A stretch of DNA of 64,000 nt from Polyangium sp. y55x31 (GTDB lineage: Bacteria; Myxococcota_A; Polyangia; Polyangiales; Polyangiaceae): NCBI RefSeq assembly GCF_029946505.1, contig NZ_JARZHG010000019.1, positions 62,001-126,000 on the forward strand, given 5' to 3'. A program made the position numbers and the translations under genes. Below are positions 49,984 through 59,573 of the stretch, in pieces (the first letter of the stretch is position 1; each line of letters begins with the position of its first letter). The notes under the pieces were generated by a model. It ran no database searches. It worked only from the letters and a program-made list of their open reading frames with translations, and had not been told where the DNA came from.

Positions 49984-50841
49984 TCATCCCCGCCGCGCCA
50001 GCGCCCACGCGACGCCTGCTTGCATCGTCGACAGCGTGACGATCCCTTCCAGGCGGGCATCCATTTCGATCATGGCCTGCGCCATGGCGGCCTTCACGCC
50101 GGTGAGCACCACGCGCGCGCCGAGCAGACGCACGGCCCCGGCGGCGTCGACGAGCAGGCGCACCACCTCGGTGTCGATCGTCGTGACGCCCGTCACGTCG
50201 AGCAGCACCACGGAGGCCTGGCGCTCGGAGACGCCGTGGAGGAGCGAATCGAGCGCTTGCGCGGCGCGTGCGGCGTCGATGCGGCCGATGAGCGGCATCG
50301 CGAGGACCCGCTCGGCGAGCGGCAGGAGCGGCGCGCCGAGCTCGCGCAAGGTCGCCGCTTGTGCGCGTCGTTCCTCCTCCAGGCGCTCGGCGCGGCGCAC
50401 GCCCGTGACGTCCCAGTAGATGCCCATCGAGCCGGTGATCGCGCCGTCCGCGTCCCGCACGGGCACCTTCTTGACCTCCACGTAACGCGAGCCCTCGGTG
50501 GCCGGCGCTTTGTGCTCCTCGATGCCCTGCCACGTCTCGCCCGTCTCGACCACGCGCCGATCGTCGGCGTCGTATTTCTCCGCGAGCTCGCGCGGGTAAT
50601 AATCGAACACCGTCTTGCCGAGCGCATCCTCGAGCCCGCAGCCGACGCTGGCGAGCATCGTCGCGTTGGCCCAGACGCAGCGCCCTTCGTGGTCCTTGTG
50701 ATAAAGGCTCAGCGGCAGCTCGTCGGCGAGCGCGCGGAAAAAACGTAGCTCGTCCTCGAGCGCCTGCACCTTCGCTTCGAGGGTGCGCACCAGCGCGTGG
50801 TCCTCCGCGGACCCGTCGAGCATCTCTTCGGAATGACTCAT
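49984..50841 (-). CDS. PAS-STAS protein, RsbR-like
   Basis: A 285-residue soluble protein. It has an N-terminal coiled segment (VRTLEAKVQALEDELRFFRA), a PAS domain (about 45-160, SLYHKDHEGRCVWANATMLA to GIYWDVTGVRRAERLE), then a STAS domain (about 180-285) with VLLDVTGVTTIDTEVVRLLV and AVRLLGARVVLTGVKAAMAQ. The PAS-linker-STAS arrangement is that of RsbR-type stressosome proteins. A paralogue lies at 58438-59412. No RsbS or RsbT genes are adjacent. Confidence 0.85.
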   Translation of the reverse strand: MSHSEEMLDGSAEDHALVRTLEAKVQALEDELRFFRALADELPLSLYHKDHEGRCVWANATMLASVGCGLEDALGKTVFDYYPRELAEKYDADDRRVVETGETWQGIEEHKAPATEGSRYVEVKKVPVRDADGAITGSMGIYWDVTGVRRAERLEEERRAQAATLRELGAPLLPLAERVLAMPLIGRIDAARAAQALDSLLHGVSERQASVVLLDVTGVTTIDTEVVRLLVDAAGAVRLLGARVVLTGVKAAMAQAMIEMDARLEGIVTLSTMQAGVAWALARRG

Positions 50842-51014
50842 GAACCTTCCACCTGTAGCCCGTATCGCACGCATCCGGCAAGGTTGGAAGAGGAAACGAC
50901 GACGTGGAGATCGGCATGTTTCGGGAGGATCACGGTGTCCGCGGGAAAGAATGGATCTCGGTCGGGATCGAGGCGTTGACGTAGGTCCGCGACGGTGGTG
51001 CCATCACGCACGCG

Positions 51015-52700
51015 ATGCGATCCCCGCGCAGGCTCGTGGAGCGTCTTCTCGTTTTTCTCCGGCGACGATGGATCGCCGTGACGACCACGCTCGTCGTCGT
51101 GGCTCCGGCGCTCGTCGACCTGCTCTCGTCGATCAAAACGGCCCCCTTTCACTGGATGGCCATCGACACCTACTATTACCTCACGATCGGCAGGAACCTC
51201 GCGCGAACGGGCCGGTTTTCCTACGATGGGGAGTTCGCGACGAACGGCTTTCATCCGCTCTGGCAGACCTTCATCGGGTTCACCGAGCTCGTGCGCGAGA
51301 AGGCCGGGCTCGGCGACATCGGCCTCTTCCTGGCCGTCGTGAGCAGCGTGATTGCGGCCGGAGGTGCGACGTGGCTCCTCGGCATGACGCTCCTCCGCGC
51401 GCGTCGGCTCACGCCTGCCTTCGTCTTGCTGCCCGTCGGCGTTTATGCCCTTCTCGTCCTTCCCCTCTGGAATTTCGGCCTCGGGCTCATCGAAAAGGCC
51501 GGTTTGTCTCACTGGCGGCTCCCCGTCTTCGGGACCCCGTGGAGCTACATGAATGGCATGGAGAGCGGCCTTTGCCTCTTGCTCTTCGCGCTCTCTCTTT
51601 TCCTTGCGACCTCTCGCTCGGCCCTGCATTCCGCGAGGGCAGGGGCGTACGTCGGGGCGGCGCTCGCGGCGCTCACGCTCGCGCGCCTCGATCTCGGGCT
51701 CATCGCCGCGCCCATGCTTTCGGGGTATTGCTTTTTGTGCTTGCGCCGAGGCGGCCTTCGGCGGGCCGCGGGCGCGGCGGTCCTCGCGTTCGTCGCGCTC
51801 CTCTTGCCTTATCTCTTGATCAATCGAATCTACTTCGGATCGTTCATGCCCATCAGCGGGGCCGCGAAGACGACCTTCCCGAAGTGGAACCCGGAGCACG
51901 CGCACCTCATCAAAGCCCTCTTCCAGGGAGCGCTGAAAAACTCGCCGTGGTGGCTGCCGAATGCGTGCCGCGAAGCGCAGATCGTCCTGCCGCCGCTCCT
52001 CTCGCTGCCCTACATCCTGGTCGTCGCCCTGCGCCGGCGGAAGGCGACGAGGCTCCAGATCCTGCTCGCGTTCGCGGCCCTGGGCGTCATTGCGCTCGGC
52101 GCGTACAATTTCTGCTTCGGGCTCGCTCTGCACCAGGGATACTGGTACTTCCCCGTCTCCACGCTCCTCCCCACGCTGTTCGTCCTTTCGGCGCGCCTGC
52201 CGCGCCTCCGCTTCGCGGCATTCAACACGCTGCGACCTTCCCCGAGATACCTGGCCGCCTGCGCCATCGGGGAGGCGCTCGTCCTCGTGTTTTTCTTCAA
52301 GTACCACAGGCACGTCGCATACAACGGCGACTTTCTGCGGTTCCATGAGAGGACCGTGCCCGAGGTGCGAAAGCAGTATCCGAACGGGCTCCCGAAGTTC
52401 ATCGAGGTCGACGACGGCTTATTGAGCTACTCATTCGACACGCCGTCGCAGTCGTTTCTCCTCGCGCTCGATCGCGAGGGTTTTACCGCGCGGCGCGAGC
52501 ATCGCTTCCTCGAGCTCTCGTTCCAGCGAGGGTATCACCATTTCGCCTCGTTCCAGTACCGCCCGCGCGATTACCGGCCCTCCGAGATGTCCGCCTGGCT
52601 CGGCCGGGCGGCCGATCAACCCCCGGAGCGTTTCCTCCTGGAGCGGGAATGGGTCTCTCCGGATGGGATGTTCGCCCTGCTCCGCGTCCGGGCTCGATGA
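51015..52700 (+). CDS. GT-C-like polytopic membrane protein
   Basis: A 561-residue integral membrane protein with about ten hydrophobic helices and a soluble C-terminal domain of about 130 residues. The first outer loop reads IDTYYYLTIGRNLARTGRFS followed by TNGFHPLW, a motif seen in GT-C glycosyltransferases of the GT39/ArnT type; the DTYYY and TNGFHPLW residues would sit near the catalytic site. It could transfer a lipid-linked sugar to a protein or lipid outside the cytoplasm (inference). It stands alone. Confidence 0.72.
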   Translation: MRSPRRLVERLLVFLRRRWIAVTTTLVVVAPALVDLLSSIKTAPFHWMAIDTYYYLTIGRNLARTGRFSYDGEFATNGFHPLWQTFIGFTELVREKAGLGDIGLFLAVVSSVIAAGGATWLLGMTLLRARRLTPAFVLLPVGVYALLVLPLWNFGLGLIEKAGLSHWRLPVFGTPWSYMNGMESGLCLLLFALSLFLATSRSALHSARAGAYVGAALAALTLARLDLGLIAAPMLSGYCFLCLRRGGLRRAAGAAVLAFVALLLPYLLINRIYFGSFMPISGAAKTTFPKWNPEHAHLIKALFQGALKNSPWWLPNACREAQIVLPPLLSLPYILVVALRRRKATRLQILLAFAALGVIALGAYNFCFGLALHQGYWYFPVSTLLPTLFVLSARLPRLRFAAFNTLRPSPRYLAACAIGEALVLVFFFKYHRHVAYNGDFLRFHERTVPEVRKQYPNGLPKFIEVDDGLLSYSFDTPSQSFLLALDREGFTARREHRFLELSFQRGYHHFASFQYRPRDYRPSEMSAWLGRAADQPPERFLLEREWVSPDGMFALLRVRAR

Positions 52701-52805
52701 CCGGCGCGCTCGCGGGGACCCTCGGCCATGGGAATGACGAGGGCGGGCGCTTCATGGCGCCGCCGACCCTCGTCAAGGGCGAGGGCTCGACGGCGTCTCC
52801 GTCGT

Positions 52806-53306
52806 TCAGCCCGCCGCGGCCTTCTGCAGGGCCGCGATGTCGAGCTTCTTCATCCCGAGCATGGCCATCGTGGCCCGCCGCGCTCGATTCGGGTCGGGAT
52901 CGGAGAGCAGCTCGACGAGCTGCTTCGGCACCACCTGCCAGGACACGCCGAAGCGATCCCGGAGCCAGCCGCATTGCTGGGCCTTTTCGTCGCCGCCCTC
53001 GGTGAGGCGATTCCAGTAATGGTCCACCTCCTCCTGGTTCTTGCAATGCACGACGAACGAGATCGCCCCGCTGAACGTGAACTGGGGGCCGCCGTTGATC
53101 GCAGTGAAATCCTGCCCGTCGAGCTGGAAGGCCATCGTCATGACCGACCCCTCCGCCCGGCCGGACGCCTGGGCGGCTTCCTTGCTGTAACGCGTGCTCA
53201 TCACGATCCGGGAGTTCGGGAAGATCGACGTGTAGAAGTTGACCGCCTCCTCGGCCTGCGTGTCGAACCAGAGGAACGGCGTGATGCGCTGGAACCTGTC
53301 TTGCAT
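52806..53306 (-). CDS. VOC-family (PhnB-like) protein
   Basis: A 166-residue protein of the vicinal-oxygen-chelate fold: ITPFLWFDTQAEEAVNFYTS, then GQDFTAINGGPQFTFSGAIS, FVVHCKNQEEVDHYWNRLTE and DRFGVSWQVVPKQL. These match the PhnB/'3-demethylubiquinone methyltransferase' family name used in databases, although most such proteins have no proven activity. The C-terminal helix (MLGMKKLDIAALQKAAAG) is typical. It is convergent with the GT-C-like gene. Confidence 0.85.
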   Translation of the reverse strand: MQDRFQRITPFLWFDTQAEEAVNFYTSIFPNSRIVMSTRYSKEAAQASGRAEGSVMTMAFQLDGQDFTAINGGPQFTFSGAISFVVHCKNQEEVDHYWNRLTEGGDEKAQQCGWLRDRFGVSWQVVPKQLVELLSDPDPNRARRATMAMLGMKKLDIAALQKAAAG

Positions 53307-53740
53307 GGTCTTGTTCTCGCTGTTCTCGTGAGCGTGACGGAGGAACCACGGGAGCGGCCGGGTTCGTCGTGAACGTACGGCAACCCCCCGCGGAGGTGTT
53401 TCACGTACATGGACCCGCGGCCGAGGGAAAACTCATCGGTCCTCCGTGACGAAATCGTGCGTCCCGAAACTGTGGTTCCGCGCACTCCGTCCGGGCAGCC
53501 TCGGAAGCGAGGACGTTCCGTGACCACGTCGCCCGCCTTGGCGAGCTAGTTCTCTCCACTTCCAAGCGGGGCGAGACGGGCGCGCCAGCCCGTTGACGCG
53601 GCTGCGATTTCGTGTTGGAATGGTCGGAATCGGCCGGCCACGAATTCGGAGATGAGAGCCCGAGGATGTCTCGCGCTCTTCTCGTGACTGGTCGTGGGTT
53701 CCTCATCGAATCGCGCCGCGTCTGCGGCGGGGAGAACGTC
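53307..53740. other. Gene-free stretch
   Basis: No supported gene on either strand. It contains the upstream region of the minus-strand VOC gene and of the plus-strand Cys-rich lipoprotein gene, so two promoters are expected. An in-frame extension of the lipoprotein gene reaches back to 53612 but lacks a signal sequence and is probably not translated. A ggggaga ribosome site precedes the ATG at 53741. Confidence 0.4.
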
Positions 53741-54391
53741 ATGAGCAAGAGCTTTTTCGCGCAGCCTGCGGCCTGCGCCGTCATGCTTTTCTTGGGCCTC
53801 GGCGTGCAGGCTTGCGTGGTCGAGCCTTCGGAAGAAATGTCCGATTCCGACGGCGCCGTCGGGACGCCGGTGCCGCACGACGGCCTGCAGCCGCTCGGCC
53901 TGGTGGCCGAGAAACTCCTCTGTGTGTACACGTGGCCCACAGGCACGTTCCAGGCCGCGTGTGACGAGGCGTGCTACAGCGGCGGATATTGCCCGCCCGG
54001 ATACGCGTGCGGCACGAACAATGGTCAACCGTGGTGCTGGCCCGATGCGCCGCCGCCTCCTCCGCCGCCCACGGGAGGTGGGGGGAACACGCCTCCGAAA
54101 TATTGCGACATCCCGCCGGGGATCCTCGATTTCCTCGGCAAGTTGTGCGGGGCGATCCCGATAAGCCAGTGCGAGCAGGCGATCACCATCATCAACGCCT
54201 ACACGTCGGCGGATTGCAACAAGAACCAGGCCCTCGAAGTCTGCACGGCCGAGATGCAGGACTGCGCCGAGTTCCCCGACAACTGCCTCGCGGCCTGCAC
54301 GGTCTGCTGCGAAGCGCTCTCCTCGGTCGCCAACAACTCCGGCGGCGCCCACTTCATCTGCCCGTCCGCCTGCGCGCAGGCCGGTTGGTGA
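53741..54391 (+). CDS. Cys-rich predicted lipoprotein
   Basis: A 216-residue predicted lipoprotein. The signal peptide ends in GLGVQACVVE (lipobox). A first Cys module (ACDEACYSGGYCPPGYACGT) is separated by a Pro/Gly hinge (seven Pro residues, then Gly-rich) from a helical C-terminal module with about 14 cysteines (for example QCEQAITIINAYTSADCNKN, ACTVCCEALSSV, CPSACAQAGW). This two-module architecture is common among myxobacterial surface lipoproteins of unknown role. Confidence 0.75.
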   Translation: MSKSFFAQPAACAVMLFLGLGVQACVVEPSEEMSDSDGAVGTPVPHDGLQPLGLVAEKLLCVYTWPTGTFQAACDEACYSGGYCPPGYACGTNNGQPWCWPDAPPPPPPPTGGGGNTPPKYCDIPPGILDFLGKLCGAIPISQCEQAITIINAYTSADCNKNQALEVCTAEMQDCAEFPDNCLAACTVCCEALSSVANNSGGAHFICPSACAQAGW

Positions 54392-54491
54392 ACCCCGGGG
54401 CGCGCTTGCCCCCGTCCCCGCCTCCGCGCTCTCGAGCCCGCGCGCCTCGACCCCGTTGAACTGCCGCGCGGTCGCTGCCAGAGTCCTCCCG

Positions 54492-55283
54492 ATGTCCCCG
54501 GAACCCTCCGCCACGGACGCCGCCCTCGCCGCCGAGGGCCTCGTCAAGCATTACGGCGCCACGATCGCCGTCGCCGGCCTCGATCTCGTGGTTCGTCCCG
54601 GCGAGGTCGTAGGCCTCCTCGGTCCGAACGGCGCGGGCAAGACGACCGCGCTGCGCATGCTCGCCGGCATCCTCCGGCCCACCGAGGGGCGCGTCCGCAT
54701 CGGCGGCATCGACATGGCCGAGCGCCCCCTCGAAGCCAAAGCCCTGATCGGGTTCCTCTCCGGCGACACGCAGCTCTACCAGCGCCTCTCTCCGCGCGAG
54801 ACGCTGCAATATTTCGGCCGCCTCCACGGCCTCTCCGAGGCGCGCCTCGCCGCGCGCATCGACGACCTCGTGCGGGACCTCGAAATGGCCTCGTTCGCCG
54901 ATCGCCCCTCGGCCACCCTCTCCGCCGGACAAAAGCAGCGCGCGAACATCGCGCGCGCCTTCCTCCATGAGCCCTCCGTCCTCATCCTCGACGAGCCCAC
55001 GAATGCCCTCGACGTCCTCTCCGGCCGATTCATCGTCGAATCCATCCGCAAAGAGCGCGCGAAGGGCCGCGCCATTCTTTTCTCCACGCACATCATGAGC
55101 GAAGCCGAATACCTCTGCGATCGGATCGCCCTCATTCACGAAGGCCGCATCGTCGACGAGGGCGAGGTCCCGGCCCTCTGCGCGCGCGCCGGCGGCGCGA
55201 ACAACCTCACGGATGCATTCCTCTACCACGTCGAGCGTGGCGCCCCCCGCGCGGACGGCGCTGCTTCCGGAGGTGCGGCGTGA
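54492..55283 (+). CDS. ABC transporter ATP-binding protein (NatA-like)
   Basis: A 263-residue ATPase. Walker A is GPNGAGKTT, the signature is LSAGQKQR, Walker B is VLILDEPTNALD, and the switch His is in FSTHIMSEAEYLCDRI. The overall pattern is that of NatA-type exporter ATPases. A GTG/TTG frame extends upstream, but the ATG at 54492 gives the normal length. The permease gene begins in the last codons of this gene (4-bp overlap), so the two make one transporter. Confidence 0.93.
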   Translation: MSPEPSATDAALAAEGLVKHYGATIAVAGLDLVVRPGEVVGLLGPNGAGKTTALRMLAGILRPTEGRVRIGGIDMAERPLEAKALIGFLSGDTQLYQRLSPRETLQYFGRLHGLSEARLAARIDDLVRDLEMASFADRPSATLSAGQKQRANIARAFLHEPSVLILDEPTNALDVLSGRFIVESIRKERAKGRAILFSTHIMSEAEYLCDRIALIHEGRIVDEGEVPALCARAGGANNLTDAFLYHVERGAPRADGAASGGAA

Positions 55284-57415
55284 GGCTCTCCATCGTCCTC
55301 GTCATTCTGCGCAAGGAGCTCGTCGAGACGCTCCGGGATCGCCGCACGTTCGTGAGCCTCGTCCTCCTGCCGATGCTGCTCTATCCGCTCTTCGCGCTCC
55401 TCATGAGCCGGATGGCGGGTGCGGAAATGGATGCGCTCGAAGCGCGACCCTCGAAGATCGCCGTCTGGGGCGAGCTCTCCCCCGACGTCTCCGCGGCGCT
55501 CGCGACCGACGAGAACAAACTCGAAATCCTGCCCTGGCACGGCGCCCCCGAGGCGCTCCGCCGGGACCTCGAAGCCGGCGCCATTCCGCCGCCCACGCCC
55601 GCGCCCCCGCGCCCGCCCGGGCCGCCCCGCAAAGGCCCCGGCGCCGAGGCGAACGCGGACACGAAAAAAGGCGACGCTGACCGCCCCGACGTTGCGGTCG
55701 CCCTCGCCGCCCGCGCGCTCGTCGGCGCCCGCGAGGCGCACGCCGTGCTCGTCCCCTGGCGGGGTTTTTCCGAGGACGTCCGCGCCGGCAAGGCCGCCCG
55801 CGTCACCATCTATTACGACTCGGTCTGGGGCAACTCCGATTTCGCGGCCGACCGCCTCGATTACGCGCTCGCGCGCGCTCGCGACGGCCTGCTCGTCTCG
55901 CGCGAGGGCGAAAAAGGTTTGCCCAAGGGGTTCACGTCGGGCCTCGAGGTCGTCTCGCGCAACGTCGCGCCGGACGAGCGGCGGGTCGGCAAGGTCCTCG
56001 GCACGCTCATGCCGATGATGCTGATCCTCATGTCGCTGCTCGGCGGCTTTCTCCGCGCGGCCGACATGACCGCCGGCGAAAAGGAGCGCGGCACCATGCA
56101 GACGCTCCTCTGCGCGCCGCTCTTGCCGATCGAAATCATCACCGGAAAATTCCTCGCTGTCTTCGTCGTCTCCCTCGTCACGGCCCTCGTCAACGTCGCG
56201 AGCCTCGGCCTCACGCTCCGCCGCATCCTCCCCGGCGAAATGGACGTGCCCTTTTCGGCCCACGCGCTCACCTTCGCGCTCCTCGTCCCGGTCACGCTCA
56301 CCTTCTCGGCGCTTTTTCTGGCCATCGCGGCCTTCGCCCGCGATTTCAAGGACGCGCAGAACCTGCTCACGCCCGTTTATCTGCCCGTCATGCTCCTCTC
56401 GATGCTCACGTCCTTGCCCGGGATGGAGCTCTCCGTCGCCACGTCCCTCGTGCCGCTCCTCAATGTCGCGCTCCTCATCAAGGCGATTTACCTCGGCGAC
56501 GTCGCGCCCGATCTCGTCCTCTTCACGCTCGGCTCGTCCACCTTGTTCGCCGCGCTCACGCTCGTCTTTGCCGCGCGTGTCTTCGAGCGCGAGGACGTCC
56601 TGCTCGGCGGCCGCGGCTCCTTTCGCGCCGTCTTCACGTTCGAGCGGCAAAAAGGCGGGATCCCGAGCCTCGGGTTTTCCCTCGGTGCTTTCGCCGTCAT
56701 CTTCGTCGTGATGTTTTACGCGAGCGTCCTCCTCGAAAAGACCACGAACAAGACCGCGCAGCTCGCCGGCACCCAGCTCGGCCTGTTTTTCCTGCCCGCC
56801 CTCGCCGCCATTGCCGCGTCGGGCGCCTCGATGCGCGAGACCCTCGGCCTGCGTATGCCGCGCCCGCGCGCCCTCGTCGGCGCCGTCCTTGCGGGCCTCT
56901 CCGGGGGCGCCGCCGTCAGCGCGCTCGCGACCCGCCTCGTGCCCGTCCCCCGCGAGTTCGCGGACAAACTTGGCGACGCGCTCCTGCTCGACGGCCAGCC
57001 CCTCTGGGTGCTGCTGATCGTCATTGCCGTCCTGCCTGCGCTCTGCGAGGAGACGCTCTTCCGCGGGCTCCTTTTCTCGGGCCTCTCGCGCGCCGGATTC
57101 GCCGTCGCGCTCATCGCGTCGTCCTTGCTCTTCGGCCTCGCGCACGGCTCGATTTACCGATTGCTCCCCACGTTTTCGCTCGGTCTGTTGCTCGGTTACG
57201 CCCGGCACGAGACGCGATCGCTCCTGCCCGGCATCGTCGTGCACGGGATCAACAATGCCCTCGCCATCACGATCCTCGCCGTGCGGCCGGCGTGGCTGGA
57301 GAAGCTCTTGCAAACCGATCAGGTGCCCGTCGGGCTCGGGGCCGCCGCGGCGCTGGTGCTCGCGCTCGGCATCTATCTCATGCGCGAGCCGCGCGAGGCC
57401 AAGACGCGCGCCTGA
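55280..57415 (+). CDS. NatB-like ABC permease fused to CPBP intramembrane protease
   Basis: A 711-residue membrane protein with two parts. Residues 1-440 form an ABC-2/NatB-like permease: first helix with KELVETLRDRRTFVSLVLLP, a soluble outer domain with a Pro-rich insert (residues about 95-120), then five or six helices including GEKERGTMQTLLCAPL. Residues about 470-700 are a CPBP (Abi/CAAX-protease-like) domain with the metal motifs EETLFRG, FGLAHG and HGINNAL. Similar NatB-CPBP fusions are known in other bacteria. The export substrate and protease target are unknown. Confidence 0.9.
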   Translation: MRLSIVLVILRKELVETLRDRRTFVSLVLLPMLLYPLFALLMSRMAGAEMDALEARPSKIAVWGELSPDVSAALATDENKLEILPWHGAPEALRRDLEAGAIPPPTPAPPRPPGPPRKGPGAEANADTKKGDADRPDVAVALAARALVGAREAHAVLVPWRGFSEDVRAGKAARVTIYYDSVWGNSDFAADRLDYALARARDGLLVSREGEKGLPKGFTSGLEVVSRNVAPDERRVGKVLGTLMPMMLILMSLLGGFLRAADMTAGEKERGTMQTLLCAPLLPIEIITGKFLAVFVVSLVTALVNVASLGLTLRRILPGEMDVPFSAHALTFALLVPVTLTFSALFLAIAAFARDFKDAQNLLTPVYLPVMLLSMLTSLPGMELSVATSLVPLLNVALLIKAIYLGDVAPDLVLFTLGSSTLFAALTLVFAARVFEREDVLLGGRGSFRAVFTFERQKGGIPSLGFSLGAFAVIFVVMFYASVLLEKTTNKTAQLAGTQLGLFFLPALAAIAASGASMRETLGLRMPRPRALVGAVLAGLSGGAAVSALATRLVPVPREFADKLGDALLLDGQPLWVLLIVIAVLPALCEETLFRGLLFSGLSRAGFAVALIASSLLFGLAHGSIYRLLPTFSLGLLLGYARHETRSLLPGIVVHGINNALAITILAVRPAWLEKLLQTDQVPVGLGAAAALVLALGIYLMREPREAKTRA

Positions 57416-57424
57416 ATCGCGGGC

Positions 57425-58324
57425 TCACGCCGTCTTCGGCTGCTCGGCGGGCGCCGCGTCTTCCGCGTTTCCGCGCGCCACGAAACTCCCGAAGGCGGCG
57501 GCCGTGAAGAACATGATCAGGCTGTAGATGGCCGGCGGAATGGCCATCGTCGAGTTGTTGAGCAGCGTGGGCGCCGAGGCGATGGCGATCGCCAGCGTCC
57601 CGTTGTGAATGCCGATCTCCATCCCGATCGCGGTCGCCTGCCGCTTCGGCAGCCGCACGAGCAGGGGGACGAGATACCCGATCCCCATGCTGACCAGGTT
57701 GAACACGAGCGCGGCCAGGCCCACCTGCCGGAACGACGTCAAAAGGTTCGCCCGCTCCTTGAGCACGGCCGCGGCGATGATGAGCACGAGGAACACGGCC
57801 GAGGTGATCTTCACCGGCTTCTGCAGCCGCTCCGAGGCGGCCGGGCGTTTCGCGCGGATCAGCATCCCGATCCCCACGGGCACGAGCACCACGGCGAAGA
57901 CCTGGATCACCTTGTCGAATTGCAAGGGAATGCTCTTTTCGGTCCCGAGCAACGCCACGAGCGACATGTTCACGATGAACGGCAGCGTGAACAGGCTGAG
58001 GAGGGAGTTCGTCGCGGTCAGCGTGACGTTCAGCGCGACGTCGCCTTTCGCGAGGTGGCTGAAGAGGTTCGCCGTCGCGCCGCCCGGCGAGGCGGCGAGC
58101 AGCATGAGCCCCACGGCGAGCTCGGGCGGCAGGCCGAAGCCCTTCGCGATGCCGTAGCAGGCGAGCGGGAGCAGCACCGTCTGGCAGAAGAGCCCCACGA
58201 ACACGGCCCGCGGATACACCACGACGCGGCGAAAATCCTCGAGCGTGAGCCCGAGCCCGAGGCCCAGCATGATGATGCCGAGCGCGAGCGGCATGAACAC
58301 GGCCGTGAAGACATTCGATTGCAT
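57425..58324 (-). CDS. Bile acid:sodium symporter-family (SBF) transporter
   Basis: A 299-residue transporter with about nine hydrophobic helices. Family features are LGLGLGLTLEDFRRVVVYPR in the second helix region, PLACYGIAKGFGLPPELAVG, LLAASPGGATANLFSHLAKG with the sodium-site residues, and EIGIHNGTLAIAIAS. Members carry bile acids, pantoate or other organic anions with sodium; the substrate here is unknown. The start at 58324 (MQSNVF) is preferred, with an alternative 33 bp upstream. It converges on the permease-protease gene. Confidence 0.88.
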   Translation of the reverse strand: MQSNVFTAVFMPLALGIIMLGLGLGLTLEDFRRVVVYPRAVFVGLFCQTVLLPLACYGIAKGFGLPPELAVGLMLLAASPGGATANLFSHLAKGDVALNVTLTATNSLLSLFTLPFIVNMSLVALLGTEKSIPLQFDKVIQVFAVVLVPVGIGMLIRAKRPAASERLQKPVKITSAVFLVLIIAAAVLKERANLLTSFRQVGLAALVFNLVSMGIGYLVPLLVRLPKRQATAIGMEIGIHNGTLAIAIASAPTLLNNSTMAIPPAIYSLIMFFTAAAFGSFVARGNAEDAAPAEQPKTA

Positions 58325-58437
58325 GGTGATACGAGAGGGTGTCACGAAAACCACCATCGACTCAACGAAGGAGTGCTGCGAAGACGCCGGCGCCTTGCGT
58401 TTCGGCCCCGGTTGTAGGAATACACGTAGGGGGAACC

Positions 58438-59412
58438 ATGGGAGACCAACGAACGGCGGGAGGCGCGGGCGTCGACGTCGTGGCGCTCGAGGCGGAGATC
58501 GCGGCGCTGCGGCGCGAAAACGCCTCGCTGCGCGCGCAGGTCGTCGCGCTGGAGGGAGCGCTCATGGACGTGCGCGTCGAGGCGCCGCCGACCCGGATGA
58601 CGACGATGCGCGCCGCCGTGGCCGAGCGCGCCGACAGCGAGCGGAGGCGCCTCCTCCACGCGGTGATCGACCATTCGCCGAGCATCGTCTTCGTGAAGGA
58701 CCCGGAGGGCCGGTACCTCCTCGTGAATCGTGAAGCCGAGCGTCGCTTCAGCCTGTCACGAAAGGATCTGCTCGGCCGGAGCGACGCCGATTTCTTCCCG
58801 CCGGAGGCCACGCGGGCCATGCGCGAGAAGGACGAGGAGGCCGTTCGCCGGGGTGAGCCCATTCAATTCGAGGAGACGATCGTATTCGCGGGCGAACTCC
58901 GGCATTTCTTGACGCTCAAGTTCCCCATCCTGAACAGCTACGGCGCGCTCATGGGCGTCTGCGGCATCGCCACGGACATCACCGAGCAAAAGCGCAAGGA
59001 GGAGGAGCGCTTGCTCCTGCGCGAGCAGGTGATCTCCGCGCAGGAAGAAGCGCTCCGCGAGCTCTCCACGCCCCTCGTCCCGATCGCCGACGGCGTCGTG
59101 GCCATGCCGATCATCGGCAGCGTCGATCAGGCGCGCGTCGAGCGGATCATGACCACGCTCCTCGACGGAATCGGCCATCACGGCGCGCACACCGTGATCC
59201 TCGACGTCACGGGCGTGCGCACCGTGGACGCGAACGTCGCGAGCGCTTTCGTCTCGGTGGCCCGCGCGGCGCGGCTCCTCGGCGCGCGCGTGGTCGTCAC
59301 GGGCGTGCGGCCCGAGGTCGCGCGGACGCTCATCGAGATCGGCACCGATCTCGAGGGAATCGTCATGCGGGGCAATCTGCAGAGCGGCATTGCGTTCGCG
59401 CTCCGCCGTTAG
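58438..59412 (+). CDS. PAS-STAS protein, RsbR-like (second copy)
   Basis: A 324-residue soluble protein: N-terminal coiled coil (VVALEAEIAALRRENASLRA), PAS domain (about 75-190, SPSIVFVKDPEGRYLLVNRE to GIATDITEQKRKEEER) and STAS domain (about 210-324) with LSTPLVPIADGVVAMPIIGS, VILDVTGVRTVDANVASAFV and RLLGARVVVTGVRPEVART. The STAS half matches RsbR-type stressosome proteins closely and the PAS replaces the usual globin-like sensor. Paralogue of the protein at 49984-50841. A good gtagggggaacc ribosome site precedes the ATG. Confidence 0.87.
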   Translation: MGDQRTAGGAGVDVVALEAEIAALRRENASLRAQVVALEGALMDVRVEAPPTRMTTMRAAVAERADSERRRLLHAVIDHSPSIVFVKDPEGRYLLVNREAERRFSLSRKDLLGRSDADFFPPEATRAMREKDEEAVRRGEPIQFEETIVFAGELRHFLTLKFPILNSYGALMGVCGIATDITEQKRKEEERLLLREQVISAQEEALRELSTPLVPIADGVVAMPIIGSVDQARVERIMTTLLDGIGHHGAHTVILDVTGVRTVDANVASAFVSVARAARLLGARVVVTGVRPEVARTLIEIGTDLEGIVMRGNLQSGIAFALRR

Positions 59413-59573
59413 CACACAGGTCCGCTCGCAGCGGCTCGCCCGACCCGACCTTGCGGCGGCCGGCGGCCCGTTTCCTCCCGCGCTCCCTCGTCGAGCCCCC
59501 TCGGCGGGCAGGAACCACACAGGTCGGCAATGGCACCCTTCTTGGTTGCCTCCCGTCGCGTCGCGGCAATCAA

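Noticed and set aside
59531-59545. Sigma-54 promoter before the Cache-domain kinase gene
   Set aside because: TGGCAC is present with the right spacing, but the -12 element reads TTGG instead of TTGC, and chance matches are frequent in such DNA.
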